From assembly GCA_963978905.1 (NCBI GenBank), contig OZ022256.1:50330001-50394000 (forward strand): DNA of 64,000 bases. Direction: 5' to 3'. The notes below the pieces were generated by a model. That model saw only the letters and a list, made by a program, of their open reading frames with translations. It was not told the DNA's origin and made no database searches. Positions 24,207 to 33,884 of the stretch are shown here, piece after piece. Position 1 is the first letter of the stretch, and every line of letters begins with the position of its first letter. Made by a program: the position numbers and the translations under genes. The DNA comes from Trichostrongylus colubriformis. Its lineage: Eukaryota > Nematoda > Chromadorea > Rhabditida > Trichostrongylidae.

Positions 24207-27200
24207 CTATGCAAGAGCTGAAGGATCTGCGGAAGTGGTATCTCCTTGTTGCTCTGGCTTCGGACCACTCGATTTAGCCTTTTGGTCCGATGGATTCAAA
24301 TTTTCATCTAACTCTGATATGTCCGGAGCCATTTCCGTGACCACTTCTGGAATAAATAATTTTTCGGGTTAGGGGCATACTCGAAATACTGCGCAACTCC
24401 TGCACTCGAGCTCATACTTCCCTCCAAAAAGTTAGACTGACCTGTAATTGACGGCTCCGGATTTTCTGAAGGTACAGGCGTCGTTTCGCGAACATTGCCA
24501 TTTGGGTTAGTTTCAGAGGATTCGGGCCGTGAGCGTTGTATCAACTTCGACATGCCCTCTACCACAATATTCATTTCTGATCCTTTTGCCTCACAAAACG
24601 ACAAATCTCGGTAAATCTGTAAAAGAAAACGACTGTATGAAAAGATACACAACTTGTATTTTAGAAGCCCCAATTACTTCTCGGCTTGTCCATATCACCA
24701 CCACTGACCTGTGTTCTAATTTTATCATCATCTGACGTTCCATCGAGGGTTCCAGCTTTACGTTTGAATCGCGAAAGGCTCGATCCGGTCGCATCGACGC
24801 TATCAAGTACCTAGGAAATACAGCATGAAATACCAGAAAACTGAACAAAAGACCAAGCATACCTCTCCTGCTTTCGTGACGAGCCGAATATAAGACGCTG
24901 TCAGAGCAGAGCGAGCCAACTGGTCCGCTTTCGGCTGATTTCTTTTGGAGAGTTCCTTGACAAAATCATCAAATTTCGTGTGAGCAGCGAATATGTACGA
25001 CGAAGGGGTGGAAGGTGATGGCTTCTTCGTCCATCTGTACTGCTTTGGGACATCGGATACACAGTCGAACTCCTTTAACACGAAGAGATAGAGCAAGTAC
25101 AATCTAAATCACGCCCAAGGCTAATAAAGGAAGGGAACCTTTGCCAACGAAGCGGAAACGAGTTTGACTACTTGATCATCTATCTTTCCACATTCTGCAT
25201 CTACGAGAAGATTAAATCGAGTCAAACACTGACCAAAAAGTGAAGTGTCAACATTCAGGTCACTGCAAAATGAAAAAAAAACAACCAACTGAAAATTAGA
25301 CCCGTAAAAGCACCGCTGCCAAAGAAACTCACGTGAGTTTTGGCCACAGTTGCTCTAGCGCCATGTCGAAGACTTTCGACGCTACTGTAGAAAGGTCATG
25401 TCGGACACATGAAAGTGCGCGCCATGATTCAACGCCACCCAGCTCAGAGGACGGATCAGACGTAGCTGCGCTTAAATGAGACATGTTGATCTTCAGAAGA
25501 CAGAGATAGTACATCATGTGGAAAATACTTTTCAGCATCGAACTTGTTTCAGCATATTTAGATTCACAAAAACCGAGCTGATGAACACGAAAGTTCAAGG
25601 ATGATTAGGGACCTCCGATTCTCCCATTTTGCTATCACACATGCGAAGGCGCAACATCGCAGATTCGCAGAATCGAAGAAACTCGAAGTGGGTCATCAAC
25701 ACAAGTAACCGTGGTGAAAATTGTGCCCAGCTTTAGATGAGGAACTGTTTAGGACGAAGGAAAGCTATGGAAGATATTTGGAAAACAAAAAAGCGAAAGA
25801 TGTAACGACATATGGGATAGTAAACAACGAAATTCAAAAAAGTCAAATATTAGAGCAGAACCTACGTACTCGATTAGGCTCCTTGCCCAAGCCAAATGTT
25901 TTCCAAGCAACCTCAGCGTAAAATCCCACAGCTTGTCAGTTATAGGATAAAGGAACACGTCATCTCCCCATACATTTTCAACAGTTCGCAATATCGTCGA
26001 GGAAACGTTGCAAACTACTCCTCCTTCTAGTAGCTGAACAAAACAAAGTGTCTATCAAAAGATGAAGTAGACAAAACATCAAAAATAAGCATAAATGTGA
26101 GTAATGCTGCTAATTGACTGAGAAGAAAGTCCTTACCTCGCTATTCATTGAGAAGTTCAGCGACTCTGGAGCCATCTCATTATCCACTTGTCGAACAGCT
26201 TTATGGGTGACCAATTTGAAGTAAACGATCAAATTGAACTTATCACGAATTGCTTTCAACATTGCCCTTGAAAACAACAATGAATACCAAAAAGCCAGAA
26301 TTTTAGAATGAGTGTACCTCGAATGTGGGTGGGGTGGCCAATTCTCAACGAACTCCTGCGTTTTTGTAAAGCAACGATGAAACATTGACGTATTAGTTGG
26401 CACAGCAACGGTACCCATGCACTATAAAAGGAATGCTAGTAGAAAATGAAGTACCACGTAAACTACGGAATTGGATATACCTCCAATTTTTCAGACCTAC
26501 CTTGTCGATAAATGTAAGCAAAAATGTGAGAAGTGTTTGTTCAAGGAATGCCTGTACTTGCCCACTATACTTTGGACCCAGGATTTCGTTCCAGTTTGCA
26601 CGCATCTACAAACAAAAATCAGCGACTAACGAATGAGTGGGCAACTATAGCGTCTTCCATGCCCATGCAGAACCACTAAAATGAGAATGACGAAAAGCTC
26701 ACCTTATTGACTCCACTGAAAACTTCTTTGAGCATCTCATAATGGTCCTTTGCAGGTTGGACCAGCTTTGGGTAAATCAGGTCCGACACTAGACGAGCAG
26801 TCAGCGAGTGAGTGCAGTTAGCCAGTGATAACAATGACAGAACATGTGGTAGTGAAGCACAATCTTCACTGGCGCTTCGGACACCCTCATCACATAAAAC
26901 AGTTTCCAATCGCGTTAGCAGCTAAATGGAACAGAACTTTTACGTGATAATGAAACCAAATGTTTTTCGGAAGGGTGAAAACCAGAATAGGAGGTGAAAA
27001 GTAGAAATAGCAGCACGTGCTAAGGACAGACGTGGGGACATTAAGCCAGCAGTGTGGGATCTACTTTGGCTTAGTGAAGGAGCTCCGACATCTATGAAAC
27101 AGTTTGCTCTAAAGAAGACTGTTTCGCATCACGTCAATAATTATTTACCCATTCTGAAGCCCCTAGATGCAATTACTGTTCCTTCGTTCTTTCCTCACAC

Positions 27201-28646
27201 CACCCACAGCACCTAAGTGCACAAATATAGCTTTTTTTCTTCGATAATTTTAGATCATTTCATATCACAAGAAGAAAAATTTACAAACTCACTAGAATTT
27301 CAGACAGATAAAACATCAATAAGTAGGATTCAAAGCTTGCAAAACTGAACCAAACTACCTTGCTGAGCATTTTGCTTTCTCTGCTATCTTCTGCAAGATT
27401 TTCTTTATAGGAGCTGGCGTCAACCAAGCATGAAGAAACCTTTTCCAACCTAGAATCCTTGTCAAAAACTATTACAATTGTCTACAGGGGGCTAACCTTA
27501 ACACATACCACAAAGCACCAACTGATTCAGGCACGTTATTTATAAGGTTGCAGAGTCGTTGAAGAGCAGACAGAAATGAGATACGCTGACGAATTTCTAC
27601 CTAGAACAGGTGGAGAAATCTTGTTTAAGAATAGCCTAGCACAAGCAGATATGTGTTTTGAGATACACTAACGAACGCGTTTTTACCGTAAATGAAGGGC
27701 TATAACGGTGTGACTGCACTGATGAAGGAATCAAAATAGGAAGAAACTGACCTGAGATGCTCGATTCTGAGATAATTCTACACAAAATGATTCAACACGT
27801 TCAGCAGTGCGTACCGCTTCACAAGTGCTGCTCTCAAATTCTGTCCATATAGTCTGAAATTGAAAATAAACTGATACTAGACAAACTGATAATACATTTC
27901 ACATTGATGCTGTAGAGAGTCGCATCTATCTTCATATTTGAAGCAGTGGAAGATTGATACAATTTTCTTAATAGCAACTTCACGATTCAAATGTCATCAA
28001 CCACAGCAGAGAAAGCGTATGAACGTATCCGCAGAATTTCAAAAAATTTTTAAAAAAATAAATTATTCCTGGTAGGCTGGATCATTTACAGATCCAGCTC
28101 CACTATGCACTATGGCAAAGTTTCCCAGGAGCATTTCTGCCGTACGCTAGGTCACTGATCAAACTACTGGGAGCCACCCACGTCGTGTCCTCCTTCAGGG
28201 ACCAGAACTTCTTCCAGGTGTACCACTGACTAACATAATCAACTGACAGAAAGTACTCACGTTCATATCGTTCTCAATTTTGTCGATGGTGCTTTGTAAG
28301 CTAACAAGGTTCGACGATAAGTGAACGAAATCAGCATAATCGTCATTGATCAACTCGATCATAGAATGCTGGACACTTTTCAGATACACACGTAAATCCT
28401 GCTGTATTTGTTTGAGCCCAGCTCGACTGAAATTGCCATGTTGAATAAAGGCAGTTGCTGAAGCAATAAAAACTAAAAATAAAAGGAAATTGAGCCTTAC
28501 CGCCTGGCTAGATTCATAAAACGCTGAACATTGAAGTCTGGTCGACCAAAGTGACTTTTATTGAAACATAATTGTGAATCGTCAAAAACGAATGGACTTG
28601 GGGCAAATATACGCGGGGAGGTTGACTCCCCTCCACTCGATGCCAT
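24207..28646 (-). CDS. cogc-2: Conserved oligomeric Golgi complex subunit 2 (COG2), 16 exons
   Basis: COG2 belongs to lobe A of the COG tether acting in retrograde intra-Golgi vesicle traffic. Exons (minus strand): 28646-28501, 28426-28261, 27853-27752, 27600-27509, 27449-27359, 26921-26703, 26605-26501, 26421-26318, 26266-26137, 26033-25870, 25470-25333, 25262-25139, 25072-24863, 24810-24709, 24616-24442, 24346-24207. They give 735 aa, against 738 in human. LCFNKSHFGRPDFNVQRF matches the family N-terminus. The diagnostic MIELINDDYADFVHLSSNLV follows near residue 60, with a coiled-coil region after it. WGDDVFLYPITDKLWDFTL lies mid-protein and GTLDGTSDDDKIRTQ near the end. The exon 10/11 junction is ambiguous: a longer in-phase alternative ends exon 10 at 25866 and begins exon 11 at 25490. 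The last about 60 residues are polar and probably disordered. Confidence 0.93.
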
Positions 28647-28659
28647 GTTTAGTTTGATT

Positions 28660-28670
28660 ACTGAAAAATA
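28660..28670 (-). promoter_or_regulatory. Candidate SL trans-splice acceptor of COG2
   Basis: On the minus strand TTATTTTTCAG ends about 14 bases upstream of the COG2 AUG, an ideal U-rich nematode 3' splice site with no upstream coding exon required. This suggests spliced-leader addition. Sequence-based inference only. Confidence 0.5.
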
Positions 28671-29642
28671 AGTAAGCAGCGAGTGAGTGAACAAAATTCG
28701 CGGAAAAAGGAGGCCACTGGGAGCAGCAACAAGAGTACGTCGTGGAAGATGCGCAATCGTGCTCCAATTCCGTCCACGTCGTGAGGCGGAGCAGAAATTG
28801 CACGGTCCGCACGGAATTTCTGCGCACATCACTTTGGTTCAACTTTGAGGAGCCTTTCTATTAAATTTGTTTCCAATTCAGCGATTCGTTTCTGATCTGG
28901 CCGAGAACTAAGAAAACAGAAGCCGATCTATCGCAAATTGGGAATCTCGGTCATATAAGGTACCAAGTTATACCATTGAGGTTTTCCTGCAATCAAAGCA
29001 TCGTTTCGGTCCGTTTCGCCAAAATAGAAAACTCGAGGTGCTAGTGTGTTGGAGTTTACTCTACTGTGCTCGGGTCAGGCGCATTTTCGCCTAGGAATTT
29101 AGTCCAGGCCTTAAAGACACCAGAAGGGGGTAATTTTGGCCGGTAGAACAGACGTAGTGTGGACGAGCCTAAGTGGCCGCCACTGCACAAACTCGCCAAT
29201 TTGACGCCTTGGCATGGTGCCAAAAGAAGATGTTTCTATCATAAATTTGTTTTTTCCTTTACTTTTTCCTTTGTTCTTTCTTGTATTGTTTCTAGATGTA
29301 CTTACATGAATGCTAATGTAGTTGGGAATGGCCACTCCACTGCGCTGGGAGTCAGCTGCTACTACTAATGTTGCCACACGGCCCGTCTCCTACAGCGGAC
29401 AACTCGGAATGGATGCGCTGATGCGAATGGGATGCGAATACACACCGCAGCGTCGCGCTTTCCAGTCTGGGTTTTTTCGCTTACTATCGCTTCTAACCTT
29501 GAGTGTTCATTACAAAATGTTCATTTCTTTGCATCTTCCTCTTGTTTCGGACCCCCTTCCGGTTCCTTTAATTGTGAGAACGCCTACTCTCCTCAGGAAA
29601 GGTTTAAGTAAAATTGTACACTTAAAGACACCGGAAGGGGTA
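28671..29642. other. Intergenic between divergent COG2 and INTS1-like genes
   Basis: A repeat beginning TTAAAGACACCAGAAGGGGG at 29109 recurs at 29625-29645 and, inverted, at about 35506-35531. The open frames at 29111-29377 and 29322-29663 are not supported as genes. Confidence 0.45.
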
Positions 29643-29650
29643 AATCGGGC

Positions 29651-30050
29651 GGTGCTAAGGTAGTTCGGGGGGGCCACTGCAGCAGTGTCTCTGCGTCTCT
29701 AACGCATGGCTAGAGCGCAGAGAAGCCATAGCGCTAGCGGAATCGGGTTCGAATTCTGTGTAGAAACGATTTTGTAAAGCAAATTCATGTTTCTCTTTTC
29801 ATCCTATGTTGGCCTAAGCCTTGGAGAAGGAGATTCCCTTCCCCTAGGCTTAGGCGAATGCGCGTAAGTGGTTGCTTAGTCTAGTTGTAGCTAATTTTTC
29901 GTAATATGTTAATGGAAGAATAATTCAATCGATTTTCCAGTTAATCAGCTGTATCTAGGCTTAAAATAACCTTGAGAGTGCCTATAAGCAGAAATTGGGC
30001 GCGACTCTTGCCTTTGTCGAGTGGCCCCCCCCCCCAACTACCTTAGCACC
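29651..30050. mobile_element. Non-autonomous hAT-type MITE, family C copy 1, perfect 8-bp TSD
   Basis: Ends GGTGCTAAGGTAGTTCGGGG and CCCCAACTACCTTAGCACC are inverted repeats. Flanks aatcgggc (29643-29650) and aatcgggc (30051-30058) are a perfect 8-bp duplication. The interior has a tRNA-like GGGTTCGAATTC resembling a B box and an inverted CCTAAGCCTTGG/CCTAGGCTTAGG pair. The second copy is 62883-63273. It is nested inside the older AAAGACACCGGAAGGGG repeat. Confidence 0.85.
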
Positions 30051-30307
30051 AATCGGGCAGACTGTGGAATAATTGTAGAATATTAAAGTAGGTAGATGCA
30101 GACGGGTGAAGTGCTAATTCAAGCGGCCGCGAAAGTTGTCCCGTCCTCGCGGCGGATCCGAGGCAGCGCGACGTAATCGCGTCAATGACTCCATGCACGC
30201 TTTTTCTGTGGGAGTTTCGTCATAAATCATCTCTTCTGTAATCGAATGCTTATCAGCAGAAAATGTGTCTTTCCTGTTCCTAACTTCTACCATTCCGAGC
30301 GTCCCAT

Positions 30308-30369
30308 TACGCCGCTTTTATACTTTGCGGCACCGGCGTCGGTGCCGCAAAGTAGGAATGCGGCCTTAA
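30308..30369. mobile_element. Mini-MITE, family F
   Basis: A near-perfect palindrome of about 60 bp with arms TTTTATACTTTGCGGCACCG and its complement, related to 19203-19282 and 52656-52834. It is non-coding. Confidence 0.6.
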
Positions 30370-30646
30370 GAGTGCAAACTGATGTCTGTGGGATGGTATC
30401 AAATAAAGAAAGACGACACGCAGATAGCCCTCTCCACTACACAGCTAAGGCGCTGTATCAAGTCTGAGGGTGGGGAGGTGCGGTCTCGAAATTGGTTTAT
30501 TCACACAAAAATTTTCATAGGCCTATGTCCTCACATATTCATGTACATTCTGAGGAAGCATAAATGATATGTCAGCTCTCTCCTTTTGCCCTTGTCTGCA
30601 CTGAATGCTTGTTTTGTCTCGCTGCTGACCTTCAGTTTTAATTTGT

Positions 30647-30838
30647 GGAGGGAGGGGAGAGGGGAGACGCAATTTTTCACCGACGTCGAAACTCCTTCCC
30701 TTCCTAGGCCCGGGCTAAAATTCATATCCCCTCCTCCTACATAAAGGAACATCTGCTAAAGCATCTGTTTTATCTGCTCTAGCCTAAACCTGAGGAGGAA
30801 AGGAGATTCGACGTCGGTGAAAATTTTGTGTCTCCCCC
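30647..30838. mobile_element. Palindromic MITE, family E copy 1 (G/C-tract ends)
   Basis: Arms read GGGGAGACGCAATTTTTCAC then CGACGTCGAAACTCCTTCCC, mirrored by GGAGATTCGACGTCGGTGAA and a closing CCCCC run. Copies 2 and 3 lie at 36898-37125 and 37211-37379. It lies just upstream of the INTS1-like start codon. Confidence 0.65.
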
Positions 30839-30889
30839 AACATTAATTAAACCGGCTGAGGCTAAACTCAGTCCTTATAGTGATCTGCC

Positions 30890-32823
30890 ATGGAAAACAT
30901 CCATTTACGGATGAGTTTGGCTGAAATGGCGTTCCAGCATGACGACATAGTCGATGACATGGAGTTCGCTATTCGACGATATCCGGAAAGGTTTACCGCT
31001 CCCACATTCTACTCAATTATTTACAAAGAAAAACAACGTTTCAGTAGTGAACAGTTAGTTCCTCATGTTATTCGATTGATGCGTTCTCCTATAGAGTCAA
31101 TTCGAGCAGCGGCTTTCGGCTTTGCTCTTGACATAATCAGTCAAAAGCCTCAGGTAAGTCATCTGTGCAATACTTGTCTTTTTATCCTGAAAACGCTGAG
31201 CTTCCTTGCCCTGTTTCCTCATGAAATTTCATACTGTATCGAAATTTGGGGAACATTAACAGGCGTTCTCTGGTTTTCAGACGCGATGCCAACTCAAAGA
31301 GGCTTACATCAGTACAATGCAAAGCAATGATTTGGACGTTGCACGACAAGCAATAACCTTCTTGCCGGATTTTGTGAATGTCTGTATAGGTTAGTGAAAC
31401 AGATCGCATGGATTTTTACATATTCACTTGATTTTTATTGCAGTAGGGGCTAGTGTACTCTGCTGATACACTTCAAATTTTTGCTGAGGCTGTTTTTTTT
31501 AAATTTAGTATTCGAAGCCATACGTGTCCCTTCCCAAGCGCAGCTCTTTCGTTTCAGTACTATTTCTGCCAACTTCTGCAACAGAAATCGTTGCCTCTAA
31601 GGTCAAATTTTTTCCTACTCACTCGAGCAATCTGTGTTGTATTGTTACCCTCACCACGTAATTCGATAGTTTATCAGATTGCAATCGTTCTTTAAGTATA
31701 TTAACTTCTTCGAGTCTTCTTAGTTAAATTAGTTGGTCACTTAAAGGCACATCACGCGATAATCAGATTAGCAACTTACTTTCTTGAGTTGCGTAGGTGC
31801 TCGGATAACTGCTCACGCTGCACCTTTGTTGCGGCTGCACGGTGCACCCTCACGATGTTGTGCCTGCTTGAACACAACCGAGCCACGCCCACCCAACCGA
31901 ATCACCCCTATACTTGGACGAGCAAACTTCCAGCTGGAGTCACGTAGAGAAAGAAGCTAGCGATAAGAAAAGATAATCTGATGAAACAGCCATTTAGACG
32001 ATTAATGCAGCTTCCACATCGGAAATTGTTCGTCTATGGCCAGGAGTGATTTGGTTGGATGGGCGTGGCTCGGGTGTGTTCAAGAAGGCACAACACCATG
32101 AGAGTGCACTGTGCAGGCGCAACAAAGATGTAGTCTGAGCAGCTATCCAAAGAACTACTAGCCCCATGAAAGTAAACCGCTAATCTGATTACCGCGTGGT
32201 GTGCCTTTAAAAGACGCACTGCAACTCTCGTGAGCCTGTCACATGCTGCGTATGACCGATGCACGTCCCAGATTCACGTGGCTCCTTTCCTGACCTTGCT
32301 GATGGAGCGTGCCTGGAAAAATCACCACTACAGAAGTCAATGGGATTCGCCGTTTCATTTTGTTGTTCCATCTGGCCTACATATTAGCACTCATATTTTT
32401 TTCCAGCGTCGTATATATTTTTCCTCGTGCTGCCTTTACCTGAAAAGTGGTTCTTTATGTCATTCGTCTCATTTCTTTGCATAATTTTCGAGGTTATGAA
32501 TGGGAACTGTCGTGGATATAGTTTTTTTTCTCTTCATATGAATACTTCACTGTTCAGCGAAGTTATAAAGTTGCTGCCTAGAGAAAGTGCGTTTCGATAC
32601 AAATCTGTACTCAACAAGTTTCATTCCTTTAGCCAACGCCGACGAACTCATCAGTGTGGCGATGCACTGCTGTACACTAAGAAACGCTCTCAATGACGTC
32701 AACGACTACATTGTCGAGGCGATGGCCGTGTTTGGTCAGTCGAAATCAAATGAAGAAGACGGACAGAATCCGGATAAAAAGGATGCGAAGAGGCGTTCAC
32801 GTGAGGACGGCGAGATCAACTGA
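30890..32823 (+). CDS. INTS1-like C-terminal fragment, HEAT-type, 3 exons
   Basis: Exons 30890-31153, 31281-31389 and 32633-32823 join in phase to 187 aa. The helical pattern suits a HEAT-type repeat: MSLAEMAFQHDDIVDDMEFA, then AIRRYPERFTAPTFYSIIYK, then VIRLMRSPIESIRAAAFGFA. FLPDFVNVCIANADELISVA near residue 120 recalls the extreme C-terminus of Integrator complex subunit 1, the scaffold of the snRNA 3'-end processing complex. The last about 35 residues are charged and probably disordered. INTS1 is about 2,000 residues and only 2.2 kb separates this AUG from the divergent COG2 start. It is therefore a separate short gene, a partial duplicate, or a piece of a rearranged locus. In this frame a TGA lies 9 bases before the AUG, so simple upstream extension is blocked. 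AATAAA follows at 33035. INTS1 identity is from memory and moderate. Confidence 0.6.
31741..32210. mobile_element. Foldback element, family G, in intron 2 of the INTS1-like gene
   Basis: The left arm starts TTAAAGGCACATCACGCGAT and the right arm ends GCGTGGTGTGCCTTTAA. Interior inverted matches include GAGCCACGCCCACCCAACCG against its complement near 32060-32080. It is about 470 bp and non-coding. Confidence 0.75.
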
Positions 32824-33034
32824 GTTGTCATCTTTGATCAGTTATCAGGTTGAAGGCTACTTATCGGTTTTAACTATAGCTCGCGGGTATCACGACGGAG
32901 GAAATGTGGAGCGTGACCTTATGTATGACTACTTTGAGGTTTTTTTAATATGATTTTAGGCTTTGATTTTAACGTGTTAGGGTATATTGCCCGCTCTTGC
33001 TGTTCTGTGTACATATTGTTATTTCTTAGTACCA

Positions 33035-33040
33035 AATAAA
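33035..33040 (+). terminator. Polyadenylation signal of INTS1-like gene
   Basis: AATAAA 212 bp after the stop at 32823, in AT-rich context. Confidence 0.55.
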
Positions 33041-33297
33041 ATCTACGCTCTTTCGTATGTTGACAGCATATTGAGTTTTCGGTAGCCCGTGTAATTAGGT
33101 GCGTTCACACTTTGCGGTCCGGCGGCAAGGCGTGGCTGCATGTCTGTGCGTCTCCACCTGTACCATCCTGTCTCGTTGCCTGCGTCGTTTCCTCCTCGCT
33201 GCCTGCGAATGCAGCTACGCCCTGTCCACGCATAGTATGACACGGCTTTGCGATCGTAAACGTCGATGGAACGGCAGAATTCAAGCCTCGAGGCACC

Positions 33298-33535
33298 CGG
33301 GTGTATACCCCTATGTCAGGATTGTTCACGATGACGAGCGGCGCGCGGCGCAGTGTGTGGATGAGCTATGCTCATCCCGATTGTTGGGTCTTAACGAACG
33401 CTAATTTTATGGGCGCGATACGCAGTTGACTTGTAATCACTGTGGGACCCAACAAGCTGGCGCCTTTAGCTCGTCCGCCTTGCTTCACTTGCGACATGCC
33501 GCGGTGCGACAACCCTGACATAAGGGTACGTACCC
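33298..33535. mobile_element. Non-autonomous MITE, family B copy 2, 8-bp TSD
   Basis: The ends CGGGTGTATACCCCTATGTC and CTGACATAAGGGTACGTACCC are inverted repeats. The flanks gaggcacc (33290-33297) and gaggcacc (33536-33543) are identical 8-mers. The interior matches the reverse complement of the copy at 2628-2850. Confidence 0.75.
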
Positions 33536-33543
33536 GAGGCACC

Positions 33544-33833
33544 CGGACCCCTCGGAGCGATCATGGTGTACGAGACACTTGTGGGGACGGGTGCGCTTTT
33601 GCAGATTGCTAAGGAAGCTCTTGGTAATGTTCATCTGCGAAAGCTCAACACGTGCGTGTGGGAATGTCCCCGAAATCGGATGTATTAGGGCTCTTTGGGG
33701 TGGTGGGTATGGCTAATCGCGTCAGAAAACGGGCCATGATTTACAAAAACCAATATGATAGCTGTTTTGTAGTTGTGGTGTTGTTTATGCTGTGAGATCG
33801 AAACAGTAAAGGAAGTTGGTAATATTCATCACA
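33544..33833. other. Intergenic, nothing recognised
   Basis: No exon, repeat or signal can be supported between the family B element and the polyadenylation signal of the phosphatase gene. Confidence 0.4.
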
Positions 33834-33839
33834 TTTATT
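33834..33839 (-). terminator. Polyadenylation signal of PP1-like gene
   Basis: AATAAA on the minus strand, 46 bp beyond the stop codon of the phosphatase gene, supporting the chosen short last exon. Confidence 0.6.
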
Positions 33840-33884
33840 TCTCGCAATACCAACGTCGTTGTAGAATATGATGAACGGTGACGG

